Of a stretch of DNA of 64,000 bases, positions 24,321-35,584 are shown piece after piece (position 1 is the first letter of the stretch; the number at the start of each line of letters is the position of its first letter). The position numbers and the translations under genes were made by a program. The stretch is taken from assembly GCA_964036045.1 (NCBI GenBank), contig OZ038381.1, positions 130,765,708-130,829,707 of the forward strand. Reading direction: 5' to 3'. The stretch is from Eutreptiella sp. 'Long Island Sound 2002' (Eukaryota > Euglenozoa > Euglenophyceae > Eutreptiales > Eutreptiaceae). The notes beneath the pieces are model-generated. The model saw nothing but the letters and a program-made list of their open reading frames with translations, was not told the DNA's origin and did not search any database.

Positions 24321-24975
24321 CCTTTGAAAATAAAGAAAAATTATACACAACGCATCACACGCGCGAGAAGCAAGACCACTAACATAGTACTGACTTACGT
24401 GTGACCTGTCAACCTCCACGGTGATGTCGTCAGGGATATCGTCGTTATGTGCCTCCATGCTTGGAACTGTGGTCGAACTGGTGGGTGATTGCGTCATTGC
24501 AAGGGGTTAACCGAGTATCCCCCAGGGCCACCCACCTGCAGCGCAAGGGGAGGCAAGAACAGCGAGGATCAGGCGCGAACAGGAGGGGTAGGTAAATGGA
24601 GAACAAAACAGAGCGACAGGTAGTGTGTACAGAAACGCGATTGCTTGAAAAGAGTTTTCCGACTCTTACGCGCTGCTGGCTGCGCGTTTCTCTTTGCGCA
24701 AACAGCTTACGGGACGACGAGGGACACGGCGTTATGCTCCTATTAGCGTTACGGCGCTTACGGCGCTATTTAGTTGCCTATTTGAGGTGAGGAAGTTTTC
24801 CGTCCACTTTTTACGCGCTTCGCCGCGCGCCTTTTGGCCTAAGCGTTCTTTATGCTAATTACCTTTATTTTCAGCTGCTTAGAAGTTTTTTCGTCGTGTT
24901 TTACTTATCTTTTATTTTCCTTCTGGCATAAAGAGCCAGCGCGCGCGACAACAAGTCAAGAAGGCGTCATGTTCG
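24321..24975. other. Block X end module, copy 2
   Basis: Diverged copy of 20,573-21,105, ending at ccagcgcgcgc next to the right copy of the candidate target duplication. Confidence 0.55.
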
Positions 24976-25020
24976 GTTTCGAAGTTATTACGAGATATAC
25001 AGGCAGCCATTTCGTTTTTT
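24976..25020. repeat. Right copy of candidate 45-bp target duplication of block X
   Basis: Matches 12,061-12,105 at 37 of 45 positions. It belongs to the element D RNase H frame (KNEMAACISRNNF on the minus strand). Confidence 0.5.
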
Positions 25021-25172
25021 TTACCTTGTGCATGGTGGACAGTCAACGTGAACTGGCTGAGATAGGTCCACCACCGCTTTACTTTTGCCTTTTCAGGAGG
25101 GGGACCGTTCTGAAATGTTTTCACAGGTTGTTGGTCACAGAGCCACACAATAGGGTTAGTGCCAAGTAGACG
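25021..25172 (-). pseudogene. Element D RNase H C-terminal segment
   Basis: The minus-strand frame reads SRLLGTNPIVWLCDQQPVKTF, then RRWWTYLSQFTLTVHHAQGKKNEMA. In Ty3/gypsy RNase H the D-x-x segment (here LCDQQPV) holds a catalytic Asp, and the following strand ends with the tether before integrase. The upstream boundary is the insertion of element A at 25,177. Confidence 0.75.
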
Positions 25173-25176
25173 GGAC
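25173..25176. repeat. Target-site duplication of element A, left (GGAC)
   Basis: GGAC precedes LTR 1 of element A and recurs at 28,060-28,063. The two copies overlap by exactly 4 bp when the element D frame is rejoined. Confidence 0.9.
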
Positions 25177-26125
25177 TGAAGCGGTATGGCCAGCCTCACC
25201 CATACCCGCTGCACAGCCTGTGGCGCTCTTCGCCAGGCCAGATCAGGAATTTTCCTGTTGATGCTACGGCATCTTGATTTCTGTGGCATTTTTGTAAAAT
25301 ACCCCAGAAATCGTCATTTTACGTCTTTTTTGGGCTGGCGACGACAGTCGTCGCCTGCGCGACGCAGCTCCAGATCCAGAATTTAACTCTCGATTTCTAA
25401 AGATTTTAGGCAATTTTATTCTTGTTTTATCGTTTTTAGAAATAAAAGATTATAGCGTGACCTTTTTCGCGGCGTTCCGCGAAGGTCCATTTTTGCGAAA
25501 AGTGGCGCGTTCACGCATTTTTCAAAAAATGCCGAGGCGATTCCAGGAATCGCCCAGACGCCTATGGCGTAGCCCAACAGTGGGCCTTTTCATATGTAGG
25601 TTGAATGGGTACAGAAACGCGTCGTGTCGGCTACGCGACGCGTTGGGGGGAGACGCGTGAAATGAGTGTTTTCGGCTCAAAAATCACTTGATTTCATTGT
25701 TTTTCGCCCAAAAACCACTGTTTGGCCCAGTTTGGGCAGGATCTCAGTGGAGATCCTGATGGCGACGCCTCGTAGCCGTCAGATTTTCTGATGGCGGCGA
25801 CGCCGTCGCCTTCATTTCGCCCCTTTTTCTAAGCTATTTTATAGTTTAGAGGTGATACATATACATTGTACATGTCAACGCATTTATTTTGCATATTTAT
25901 TTTACATATACCATCTCTTTGTCCATAGACGCCAGATTGTGTCCGCGGACGCTCCCCGTGGGGTGAGCAAGGATTCCAAGACCATTTACGCAACTCCAAT
26001 GGAATCGAAGTTTGGAATAGACTTCATGTAGTACTTGGAGAGGTTGGGGTGATGGGTTGAAGGATTTTCAATTTTTCCAATTTTTCTGTGGACGCACGGA
26101 CATCACCCCCGCCGAAAATGCTTCA
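25177..26125 (+). repeat. Element A LTR 1 (5')
   Basis: Contains AATAAA at 25,442-25,447, followed at 25,460-25,488 by a strong hairpin (GACCTT/AAGGTC and CGCGG/CCGCG stems, loop cgtt). A second hairpin lies at 25,616-25,644 (AACGCGTCG/CGACGCGTT). These could mark a polyadenylation region. Confidence 0.9.
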
Positions 26126-26143
26126 AAATGGTCTTGCCGCTGT
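26126..26143 (+). promoter_or_regulatory. Primer-binding-site-like box of element A
   Basis: Directly after the LTR: AAATGGTCTTGCCGCTG. The corresponding boxes of F (AAAGAGTTCTGCCGACG) and C (AAAGGGTTTCACCGCCG) are similar in position and sequence, so this is probably the primer-binding site. The matching tRNA was not identified. Confidence 0.5.
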
Positions 26144-27097
26144 CCGCGTGGTTCACTGGCGGACCTGTCGATGGCTCCCACAACGTTGAGTGGTATCCTG
26201 CTGCCTGGTCTTCGACAACTCCCGCAGCGCAACGGACTGCAGCCAAAGGTATTGCACTGGTGGAAATACAGTGCAAGAAGGGACGCCTGGGCCAAGACTG
26301 GCCCCCAAGTCAAAGGCAGCGACGACGACAGCCCTGAGATCAGCTCCAGGAGCTCCTGCGACGACGACGACGATCCCAGCAGAGGTCTTCAGGAAATCTG
26401 GACCCTGCAGCAGCTTGACAAGTGGTGTGGATGACAAATCTCAAGAGCAACGACAGCAGGTCGCGCGGAGAGCGCCCCGCGTCCACCAGTAACCAAATCA
26501 GGCGCGTTCATTCGTCGCCTTGGGTTGGTTGACCCTCTGGGAGGTCCCTTCCTAAATAGGCGTGGGGCGCCTTGGGTAGGAAATGACCCTAAATCCCCGG
26601 AATCAGGTGCGTTCATTCGTCACCTTGGGTTGGGAATCGACCCTAAAAGGCACGAGGAATTCGTCGCCTTGGGCAGGAAATGGCCCTAAATTCAGGCGCG
26701 AGGAAGTCGTTGCCTTGGGTTTGACCCTAAATAATTTTTTCCGAATTTATTGAATTATTGATTTCCATGCCCATGGAGAAAGAGGGCCAATATGTGCGCC
26801 TAAGCGCCATCAGTCAGGGGGGAAGGCCCTGCAGCGCCCCTGGTTTGGTCACCAGAGGCTACGAGGAGTGCCAGGGACCAGTGTGGTCGCCTGAGGGGCA
26901 ATTGCCCTATGAATATTTCAAGATCAAAAAAAAAAACAATAATTTTTTTTTTACATGTGTGTGGTGCTCCCCCCAATGTAAATTACTCACGAAGCCCCCC
27001 CCCCCCACTGTCCTGCTGAATCAGAGTTGAAACCAGGGCACTGCAGGGGTCAGAGCGCCTCCTTGGCCTTGCCTTCCTTTGGATATAGGCAAGGCTT
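26144..27097 (+). other. Element A internal region
   Basis: A short open frame starting at ATG 26,171 (88 codons) ends in an acidic stretch with DDDDD, but shows no gag-like domain. From about 26,490 to 26,740 a ~50-60-bp unit containing TTCGTCGCCTTGGG and GACCCTAAA repeats four to five times. From 27,000 the sequence matches the internal 3' end of element F. No coding function is supported. Confidence 0.6.
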
Positions 27098-27110
27098 CTA
27101 AGGAGGGGGG
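27098..27110 (+). promoter_or_regulatory. Polypurine tract of element A
   Basis: CTAAGGAGGGGGG immediately before LTR 2 (TGAAGCGG). The same tract, base for base, precedes the 3' LTRs of elements C and F on the minus strand. It primes plus-strand DNA synthesis in LTR elements. Confidence 0.85.
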
Positions 27111-28059
27111 TGAAGCGGTATGGCCAGCCTCACCCATACCCGCTGCACAGCCTGTGGCGCTCTTCGCCAGGCCAGATCAGGAATTTTCCTGTTGATGCTA
27201 CGGCATCTTGATTTCTGTGGGATTTTTGTAAAATACCCCAGAAATCGTCATTTTACGTCTTTTTTGGGCTGGCGACGACAGTCGTTGCCTGCGCGACGCA
27301 GCCGCAGATCGAGAATTTAATTCCCGATTTCTAAAGATTTTAGGCAATTTTATTATTGTTTTATCGTTTTTAGAAATAAAAGATTATAGCGTGACCTTTT
27401 TCGCGGCGTTCCGCGAAGGTCCATTTTTGCGAAAAGTGGCGCGTTCACGCATTTTTCAAAAAATGCTGAGGCGATTCCAGGAATCGCCCAGACGCCTATG
27501 GCGTAGCCCAACAGTGGGCCTTTTCATATGTAGGTTGAATGGGTACAGAAACGCGTCGTGTCGGCTACGCGACGCGTTGGGGGGAGACGCGTGAAATGAG
27601 TGTTTTTGGCTCAAAAATCACTTTATTTCATTGTTTTTCGCCCAAAAACCACTGTTTGGCCCAGTTTGGGCAGGACCTCAGTGGAGATCCTGATGGCGAC
27701 GCCTCGTAGCCGTCAGATTTTCTGATGGCGGCGACGCCGTCGCCTTCATTTCGCCCCTTTTTCTAAGCTATTTTATAGTTTAGAGGTGATACGTATACAT
27801 TGTACATGTCAACGCATTTTTTTTGCATATTTATTTTACATATACCATCTCTTTGTCCATAGACGCCAGATTGTGTCCGCGGACGCTCCCCGTGGTATGA
27901 GCAAGGATTCCAAGACCATTTACGCAACTCTAATGGAATCGAAGTTTGGAATAGACTTCATGTAGTACTTGGAGAGGTTGGGGTGATGGGTTGAAGGATT
28001 TTCAATTTTTCCAATTTTTCTGTGGACGCACGGACATCACCCCCGCCGAAAATGCTTCA
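27111..28059 (+). repeat. Element A LTR 2 (3')
   Basis: 949 bp, same length as LTR 1. Retains both LTR hairpins, the second at 27,550-27,578. Ends GCTTCA next to the duplication GGAC. Confidence 0.9.
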
Positions 28060-28063
28060 GGAC
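28060..28063. repeat. Target-site duplication of element A, right (GGAC)
   Basis: Pairs with 25,173-25,176. Confidence 0.9.
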
Positions 28064-29830
28064 TGCGAAGAGAGCACGAGCATCCCAGCCAGGAGTTCCT
28101 GGTCGTAGGTACTGTAGTTGGATCGTGCTTGATTTCACTTCCAGTTCCAGTGCCCTAGGGGAACCAGACGCCAATCATTCGCAGGGTGGTCATGCTTCAG
28201 GGCACCATGGCGGTTCGGACCTGATGTGTGAAACTGGCAGTCAGACAACGCAGCTGGGCTAAGCTCCTGTCACTGGTATCGGGTACCACTCCCCCGTACA
28301 TCACAGGCATCTGTGACCAGTATTATCTCACCCTTAGGGCGGGGAACCCCCAGGCAGTTGGTAGAGGGGATTTTCTTCTTCAACTCCTGAAAAACTAGCC
28401 TCCTCCTTGTTGGTCCACCGCCAAGGGGTGGTCTTTTTTATAAGGTCAGTCAGGGGCGCTGATGAATATGTAAAATTGTGTATATGGCGCAGGTAAAAAT
28501 TGCACGCCCCAATAAAATTCGGAACGTCCTGAAGACCTTTCTTAGGGTCATCACGTATCTGCATGTCTTGCAGGGGTTGCATCTTAGATGCAGCTGGTTT
28601 CCACCAGCCATACCCTACGTCGAAACCTAGATACTCCATTTCCTAATGCATGAACTCACATTTCTCGAGTTTGATGCAGAGATGATTTTCCAGACAGACA
28701 GTGGAAAACTCTTGTACGAGGAGGACGTGATCCTCCTGGGTATTAGTACCCAGGCTCACGTCATCCATGTGTGCCTCCATCTCAGCCCCGCGGGAAATCA
28801 GTTCCTGTACAAGGGGTCTGCGTCTCAGGATATATAGAATTTTATTCATCAGCTCCTGAAAGAGTGCAGGTGCATTCGCGACCCCGAAGGGCATGACTTT
28901 CCAGCGGAAGACACAACCCTTAGGAGTTACAAAGGCGAGCAGCTCCTGGGCTGCTCGGGTTAGGTCTCCCTGCCAGAATCCACTGCGCTTGCCCATCTTG
29001 GTCTTGAATCGACACTTGGCGATTCTCTCTAGGGTGTGCTCCATGTTAGGGATACTCCTTGCGTGGTTTTGTGTCTGTTTGTTGACCTCACCATAGTCGA
29101 CGACCAAGCGCGTAGCAGTGGAGCCAGGTTTGGCCATTAGGAAGCAAGGGCTACAATGGCGGGGATACTCCCAGTGTTTATACTCCTCGACGAGGCTAGT
29201 ATCTATGCAATCTTGGATCTGGCGTTCGATCTTGTCGATTTAGTCTTGTGGGGCGGGGTACGGACGCCGTCTCACCACAGATCCTCGGAACTCTGGCTTG
29301 AGTTCGAGGTCCATCTGGACCAGCTTTTTGCAAGACAGGGGTCGGAGCAACGCTCTAAAACCTCATGGTATTTCTGGATGAGCTTACTGAGACGAGGGTC
29401 GAGGTTCATGGTTTCCAGTTTCTCAGAGCACTCCTCCTCAGCATGGAGGTTGGTCTTCGCTTTTTCATGCTTCTTCATACGCCACATAGTTTCAGGGAGC
29501 ACCTCATCCTCCCAGTCCTGGCGACCCTGCTGGACGTAATGAAGGGTGTATACCAGAGGCACCTCAGGATCGGGGAGAGTCATTTCTTTATCATCATCCT
29601 TGGACCATACAGACGTTTTCCAGGTCCTCTTCATGAGGTCCAGGCGGGTCCGTGTAAGTGTTGTGCCGGGTGAATGAAGCTGCCGGAGGGCTCAGGGCTG
29701 GCTAGGACCGGGGTGCAGCCTTGCGGGGATGCGACACGGATGTTGGTTCCGGTGACCGACGGGACCCCATGGGAGGAAAGGGCAACGAAAACAGTAGACA
29801 AGTCCATGCTCATATGACCCAGAGAAAAAT
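28064..29830 (-). pseudogene. Element D protease-RT linker, reverse transcriptase and RNase H N-terminus
   Basis: The frame 29,634-29,272 holds the linker (DPRLSKLIQKYHEVLE). The frame 29,137-28,643 holds RT with ATRLVVDYGEVNK, a motif A region at GFWQGDLTRAAQ, PFGVANAPALFQELM and the catalytic box AHMDDVSLG with both aspartates intact. A stop at 28,643 and further frameshifts follow. 28,639-28,334 carries MEYLGFDVGYGWW and FIGACNFYLRHIHNFTYSS (thumb/connection). The first RNase H Asp lies in LVTDACDV near 28,300, and SNYSTYDQELLAGMLVLSS runs to the element A insertion. Gag and protease were not found upstream. Confidence 0.8.
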
Positions 29831-32159
29831 CCCAGTCTATGTAGAAAATCAAGGCGGATGAACACAAATACATCTGAGTGTCTGAATCTTTTTGAAAAGT
29901 TTTACATAAATGGGATTTGGAAAAAAAGTATGGCCGATTTGGGTTGCGCACGCGCACCAGCGGCAAATGGCGATTCCGGGTAAATCATCAGAACGCGGCG
30001 GATTTAGAATGAATGGACAGCGGCGCTGAGTCCGGCACGTCAAAATCATATAGTTCAGTCCCTGGGAATGGTCTGTGGTTCCGCCGTAGCGCCAAAGTAT
30101 GCAAACTAACTCAAATGTAGCCAACCTGGGGCAGATCTGAGAAAATTTGAGCAGATGGGGGTTAGCCGCACTGACACTCCCCCTCCAAAAACACACTGGG
30201 GTGTGTCCCTACGTCAACGAAGAACGTAGTTCGGGTAAGTCCCAGAACGAAAATACAAATGTACTCTCGCTGAGGCAAAATCTGCTCAATCTGATCTGAT
30301 TTGGGCTGATTTGGCACCAAAACGGGATGATTGAACCTGGAATGAAGTAGAATGAGTAGTGATGAACAGTCCAATGGACAAGAAAACATACGGTTGAGGG
30401 CTAGGGAACATGTAAACGTATCTGTAAGCGATACCAAACCATGCTTTGGTTGAGAATAAGGTAGATTATTGGAAGATTCAATGGGGGGATCATCAAAATG
30501 AAGTGAAATCTCTGGCGCTCTGAGCAGCTTTGTTCTCGTGGGCACGCTACAGCGTTCTCCACGTACTCTACATCGGGTTAGTCCCGCTTTTCTCGTTCTG
30601 AAACGTACAGCATGTGCTACAGATTGAACGCATCTGGTGGATGTTCACAAGAGTCAACAAGGTTGAGTCTCAATTTGCACTGAGATGGAAGGAATGAAGC
30701 ACCTGCAGAGAGGGAAAACAAGGGGTAATGTAGTCTACAGGACCTAAGTGAACAGAATAATGTCAGCCTGAAGAAGTTTAGGCTAAGCCGTAAACAGCTT
30801 TTGCAGGAAGGAGAGGAGATGACAAGTAAATTAACCTAAATTGTCCTGGAATGAACAAATTTCCGCGGATTAAGGCAAAATGATGCGGAATGTCTGAAAC
30901 CGAAACGAATACTGCCTTCGTTTAGCTCAATTATGCTTTCCGGCACGTTTGTTCGCGAGCACCCAACAACTTCCATGAAAATGTTGGTCTGATGATGATG
31001 CATCACGATGGGACATGATCTCCCTGAATCGTTGGTATGTAACGCGCTGAAGGAACGCAAGAGGCGCTTTACTGACAGTATGTAACTGAAAGACATCGAA
31101 TAGTTCTTTATGTACAGTGGCGGCGGTGTCAATCGACTTGGACAAGGCCAATCTTTCGACTGAGTCCCACAAGACACTTGGATTCACCATTTTTGACCTG
31201 CAATTGAGGGATTAAGCTCACATTGGTGTGTGCCAAAAATACACCGAAGCTTACAGACCTCAGAGGTTGCTGTTGAAGTCCCTAGAGCCTCTGTCTGAAG
31301 GCCGTCTGAACAATTGACATCGGGGTTTCGTGCAACAAATGGCAGAGTGAAGGACAAACCTGAGGAATTCAAGGCAAATGCCAAGATCCTGTTCCTGAAT
31401 CTGGACTTTGGGTTCAGCATCAAGACAGATGAAGGTATGATCTGAGTTCCTGGCGTCGCAACTGGTGCAGCTAGAACTACAGGGGGTACCTGTAGGGGTC
31501 AAAGTCGCTGCACAGCGTTTTTGTATGTATAATCGCTTCCATCTGCACAATTAGCCACATTTCCAATGGTGCACAGACCAACAGAGACAAGATTGCCCCG
31601 AATCCGCCTACATTAAGCCTGAGTTTGGTATTTCTGGACACGGCAGCACAGTCCGTGGGCTCCGCTAGCGTTTTTACGCCTTGCCTGCCTAACGAAGACC
31701 AAAGAAAAGTTGATTGACGTGAGATTATCAGAGATTCTCAATTCTCCACATCAATTTGTAATGAGCAAGAATGAACCGCGGATTAAGCAGAATGCAATTT
31801 CTTCAGGTCGTCAGAACACTCCCAGTGTAATAAGTGGTCCACGGGGCGAGGCTGCTGCTTTGGAAGGAGTTGGACATGCAAGGGTTTCAAACCTACACCC
31901 TTGAGCCCTAGCGACGAGTGCCATGACGCCCTGGACCAGACGGCTGTTAGCCAATTTAGGGCGCTGGCGACTCCAGTCTTGAGATGCCTTCCTCAACTGG
32001 ACAAGCACGAATGCATGTTACCACCAACCTGTCTGGTCGGGCACGTGTACGGCTTGGGCGCTGTAAATCAGCGGCAGAACTCGAAGCTCGGTCCTCATTT
32101 GGCTCCTGGGCTGGCCTGATGGCAGGAGGGGGGACTGGCGGATCAACCCTGGAATGTGA
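29831..32159. other. Region between elements D and B, no recognised gene
   Basis: The minus-strand frame 29,966-29,631 still shows element D-like coding (MDLSTVFVALSSHGVP) near its end. From about 29,860 to 32,160 the frames are short and match nothing I know. The 5' end of element D and the 3' end of element B should lie here. I could not find their LTRs, polypurine tracts or target duplications. Confidence 0.4.
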
Positions 32160-32162
32160 CGA

Positions 32163-32480
32163 TTAAGGGCCATAATAGGCTCGATCTCGATTTACCACGG
32201 CCCTTTTTCCGTCGTCCTCAACCTGTCTCGCTGGTTTGCACAGACGATCCGTCAGGAGTACACCCATTTCGGGGTGCTTCTTGAGGAAGTCAATGAACCC
32301 CTTCGTGAATCCATGAACGAAAGAATGGGCTGGTTCCCAGTTGTTGTGACTGGAATCAAAGCCCCTCCACTCACACAAAACCTTCCATTAGCCTTTTTCG
32401 TCGCGTTGTGCCTCGAGAATCTTCTTGAGCTCGTACTTCCCCCCTTCGATGACCCGATCCCATAAAAATTTCCATGTCCC
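32163..32480 (-). pseudogene. Element B chromodomain
   Basis: The minus strand reads YELKKILEAQRDEKG, then an in-frame TAA, then WKVLCEWRGFDSSHNNWEP and SFVHGFTKGFIDFLKKH. The Y-x-hydrophobic start, the CEWRGF strand and the WEP motif define a chromodomain fused to the integrase C-terminus. The TAA (about 32,390) separates the first strand from the rest. The translation ends at a TAA at about 32,163. Confidence 0.75.
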
Positions 32481-33452
32481 GAAAAGAGGTACAACTCTCC
32501 CTTTGGAGGAAGGAATTTCCCTCTTGAGGCGACCGCCAGAAAGTTGAACTTCCCTGTTGACATCCACACTGATCTTCCACCTGTTTTCTCCGAGACCGGC
32601 TGTAACAGCAAATTGCCGCTCCCACAGGGGAAGAAGCTTATCATCTCCGTCCAGAGTAGTTTTGGATTTTTATAGTCAAACTTGATCGTCCACTTCAAAA
32701 TTGTCTGGGCTTTTTCGGCCCTGATTCTGGACCGGAAGCCAGTCAGCGTGACGCTTGTCAATTTTTTTGGAGACACTTTCTTCTGCCCTTTGGATTTCAT
32801 CCATAAACAGCGAAGCATCTTTGCAGGGGCGAGGATTATTCAACGGCATGTGCCACCAAAAATTATTTCGTCCAAAGACAATTTCATTTAGAGAAATGCC
32901 ATGGTACAAAGGCGTGTTGTGGTAACGGCGAAGCAAAGCGAAAAGAATCGCAAGCCAATCGAAGTCCTTCATACTGGCGAGTTCCTTACGGAGCATATTT
33001 ATAAGTGAGCGGCCGGCTCTTTTGCCTGGCAGCGCTCGATGTGAGTGGATTTCACACCTGAGGTGATGGATTCTAAGGTGGGTACTTACCTCTCTCCACC
33101 ATTCGGAGGTGTACTCCTTACCTGAGTCCGTAATCACCTCGGATGGGACGTCCCAATCTCCCATCCATGTCTGCGCTCACCATTTGGCGGCAGCTTTGCA
33201 AGTCATCGACTCGATTTTACAAGACAACACCTGAATGTAGCCGGAATGACGGCACTGAATAAGGAGCTCTCCATTGACTTTTTTGTTAGTCCAATGGCAC
33301 TCTTCGTCATCGAGTTCACCGAGATAGAAGAAATCGGTGGTTACTCGCTTAAAAAGGCGCTCCGGAATAGGATGTGGCTTCAGATGGCCGTGCTTCTTGG
33401 CGCTGGGGGGCGTCAAGACAGCACATTGGGCACATCCGGCAGCTACTCTCAT
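32480..33452 (-). pseudogene. Element B integrase, inactive
   Basis: Frames 33,452-33,177 and 33,164-32,676 are the same reading frame, split by a TGA at 33,177. The core has TTDFFYLGEL (first Asp) and SEVITDSGKEYTSEWW (second Asp). In the helix that should carry the catalytic Glu, element C reads NGRAEVAG while B reads PGKRAGRSLINML, so the Glu appears to be replaced by Lys. Only the cysteine pair CAQC remains of the zinc module at its start. The later part (KKIDKRHADWLPVQNQGRKSP) matches the usual linker to the chromodomain. Confidence 0.7.
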
Positions 33453-33832
33453 GCAATGATTGTAGACCCTCGAGCAAAATAACCTATGCTTGATTGCCGA
33501 CCATTATCTACGGCCATGTGCGTGGGGGGACTCCCATTTGTGCCACCAGTTTAACACTCAAGGGGCCAGGGTGTCTGGTAGGCACAATTTACCCTCCATC
33601 CACAGGTTCCCCCCATCCAACGAATATTCAAAATAGATTCCATCTTTGTGAGCATCTTTGGATTGTAAGTTCTCAAAGACCTCTTTGAACATGGAGTCAA
33701 CCATATAATCGTTGGTCCAGTCACGGATGAGGAGAGAATCTTTCCGCAGGGGTCGAGATTTGGCCGGATCTTGACGTTTACGGCCCTGAATCAACCAAAA
33801 TCCACTTACAGGTGGGGTGTATTTAGTCCGTT

Positions 33833-35584
33833 TCACACTCCTGGAGGAGGGATATGTGACTTTCCCCAGACTTTCAGTGATTTAGTGATAATGTCATGAG
33901 CACGCGCCGGATCTGAAAGGGCCGTGATATTATGACAGGGTAATGCATGCCGTTTAACAGAGCATTGCATGCATTCACGTCGAATGAGCTTTTTTTCTTC
34001 TTGATCCAAGTCGATTACGACGTGGCGGTGCTGCTCCGTACCAAGGATGTTGGTACTTTGCAGCCCCTTTGAAGCGAAGTAAGCCCATCGGCTCACAGCA
34101 TCTGCTACCGCGTTGGGTTCTCCAGGTAAATGAGACACATGGGGGTCAAACAGACTGAGAAATTCGTGCCATCTGGGCCGTCGACCAGCTTGGCCCCAAA
34201 CCGTATGAATGTGTTCGGTGGCCCAAAATTCAAGAGACCGATGATCCGTCAGGACCTTGACTCGATTGGTGCCAACCCATGATTGGTACTTTTTCAGAGC
34301 GCACATTATGGTGTATTCTTCTTGCTCACGCGGCGACCATTGCTTTTGGTGTAGGGCCAGCTTCCGAGACCAAAATGCAAGGGGGTAATTATCGCCGGTG
34401 GCTTCATCAACCTGTTCAGAGACGGCTCCAGTCGCGTACCTGGATGCGTCGGTTCTTATGTAGAAGGCTTTGTCGAATTTCGGCACATGCAACGTGGCAA
34501 CTTCGCAGAGGGCCCCCTTCAAGTAATGGAAGGCTTCCTCGCATTGATTTGTAGACTTGAAACGCAACTTTGAACCTGCCTTGCCGGCATCTCTCCCTAC
34601 CTTCTGTATTTCAGTGAGGGGGGCGGCCAATTTGGCATAATTCGGCACAAATGTGTGGTAAAAATTGCAACAACCCAGGAATCCTCTCAACTCCGTAATA
34701 GTCTCAGGGCGCTTCCACTTCTGAATAGCGACGAGCTTCCTTGAACTAGGTCGGCGTGTACCATTCTCGAGAAGAGAACGACAAAATACGACGGATTTTG
34801 AAGATAATTTTCCCTTCTTTGGCCGACAAATGAGCTGATTGGCATCAAGAAGGTCCATTACCTGGTTCGGCTGCTCTTAATGTAGGGCCACGCGCTCCTC
34901 TTCGGTCAGTCCCTCTCCTTCCGTCGCGATGAATATATCATTTATGTGCCCACTGACGAAGGCACAGAGCCCAGGATGACCTGTACAAAGGAAGTCCTCC
35001 GTCATTCTCTGAAAGAATGAGGGCCCATTCCTCAGTCCCATGGGTATGACCGTCCACTGGACCGGGCCACATGGGGTGCACATACAAGTGAGAGGTGGGC
35101 TGTCCTTCCTCAACGGCATTTGGTGAAAGCCGTGACGGAGATCCAGCACAGAACACAAGCGACCTCTTGCCCTCTTGACGATTTCTTCCTCAATGAGGGG
35201 AAGGGGCTGTGAATCCGCCTTGCTTTCAGCGTTAAGAATGTTGAAATCAACAACCATTCGCCAACTAACCATGGTGTTTTGCTCTACAGGTGGCAATTCC
35301 GGAACTGTAAAGGGCGCACAGCACCACTTGCTGGTCATACAACCCTCAAGCCAACCGAATTCCCTGAGATTCCTTTCGATTATTTTTCTGAGGATCTCAT
35401 GTTCTTGTCCATGGTTCTCATAGGCGCGATGTTTCTTCGCCCTGTACCCCTCACGAAGCTCGATGAAGGCTTCACCGAACTGCCCTCGGACAGGGGGGTT
35501 TTTGATTAACTTGCTGGAAAGGGTTGTGTCCTTACGTTCCTCGGAAATTGTAACTCTTTTCTTGGAACACAACTCAGTGTCCAC
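33833..35584 (-). pseudogene. Element B reverse transcriptase and RNase H, inactive
   Basis: One reading frame with an in-frame stop at 34,877. RT shows WRMVVDFNILNAE, then LCSVLDLRHGFHQMPL (motif A with Asp). The catalytic box near 34,942 reads GHINDIFIA, so the first Asp of the YxDD box is Asn. Past the stop come ITELRGFLGCCNFYHTFVP (thumb) and the RNase H domain: FYIRTDASRYATGAV, LTDHRSLEFW and LPGEPNAVADAVSRWAY. The RT change alone would abolish polymerisation. Length and order are those of a normal Ty3/gypsy pol. Confidence 0.85.

Larger units (their letters stand above)
12106..24975 (-). mobile_element. Block X: composite satellite-bearing insertion, three related units
   Basis: The block interrupts element D. 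It is built from four modules that recur: head (12.13-13.03 and 15.87-16.75 kb), GC-rich satellite (three arrays), tail (18.36-20.57 and 21.88-24.32 kb) and end (20.57-21.10 and 24.32-24.98 kb). On the minus strand each unit would read end, tail, satellite, head, then an (AAACCTC)n tract. One unit is complete (21.10 to 15.84 kb), one lacks the head, and one lacks end and tail. The simple-repeat tract at the 3' end suggests a retroposon, but no reverse transcriptase or other enzyme is encoded. The minus strand is my inferred sense strand. Confidence 0.6.
25177..28059 (+). mobile_element. Element A: non-autonomous LTR retrotransposon (2,883 bp)
   Basis: Two 949-bp direct repeats (25,177-26,125 and 27,111-28,059) begin TGAAGC and end GCTTCA, a 6-bp terminal inverted repeat. 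By eye they differ at about 17 positions (roughly 98% identity). They enclose only 985 bp with no gag or pol. A polypurine tract precedes LTR 2, and a 4-bp duplication GGAC flanks the whole. Its internal 3' part and LTR plan match element F on the opposite strand. The size fits a small LARD/TRIM-type parasite that uses proteins from an autonomous relative. Confidence 0.95.
10403..29830 (-). mobile_element. Element D: Ty3/gypsy chromovirus split by two insertions
   Basis: Minus-strand element whose parts lie in order: protease-RT linker and RT (29,830-28,060), RNase H (25,176 down to about 24,976), integrase (12,105-11,111) and C-terminal chromodomain (10,918-10,403). Non-autonomous element A is inserted in the RNase H coding region, and composite block X between RNase H and integrase. 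Removing A rejoins SSQ-S-RLLGTN exactly with the 4-bp duplication GTCC. The LTRs of D were not identified. All pieces carry frameshifts or stops. Confidence 0.85.

Noticed and set aside
31800-31910. tRNA-like T-arm (GGTTTGAAACCC on the minus strand)
   Set aside because: No matching A box, acceptor stem or cloverleaf could be drawn around it.
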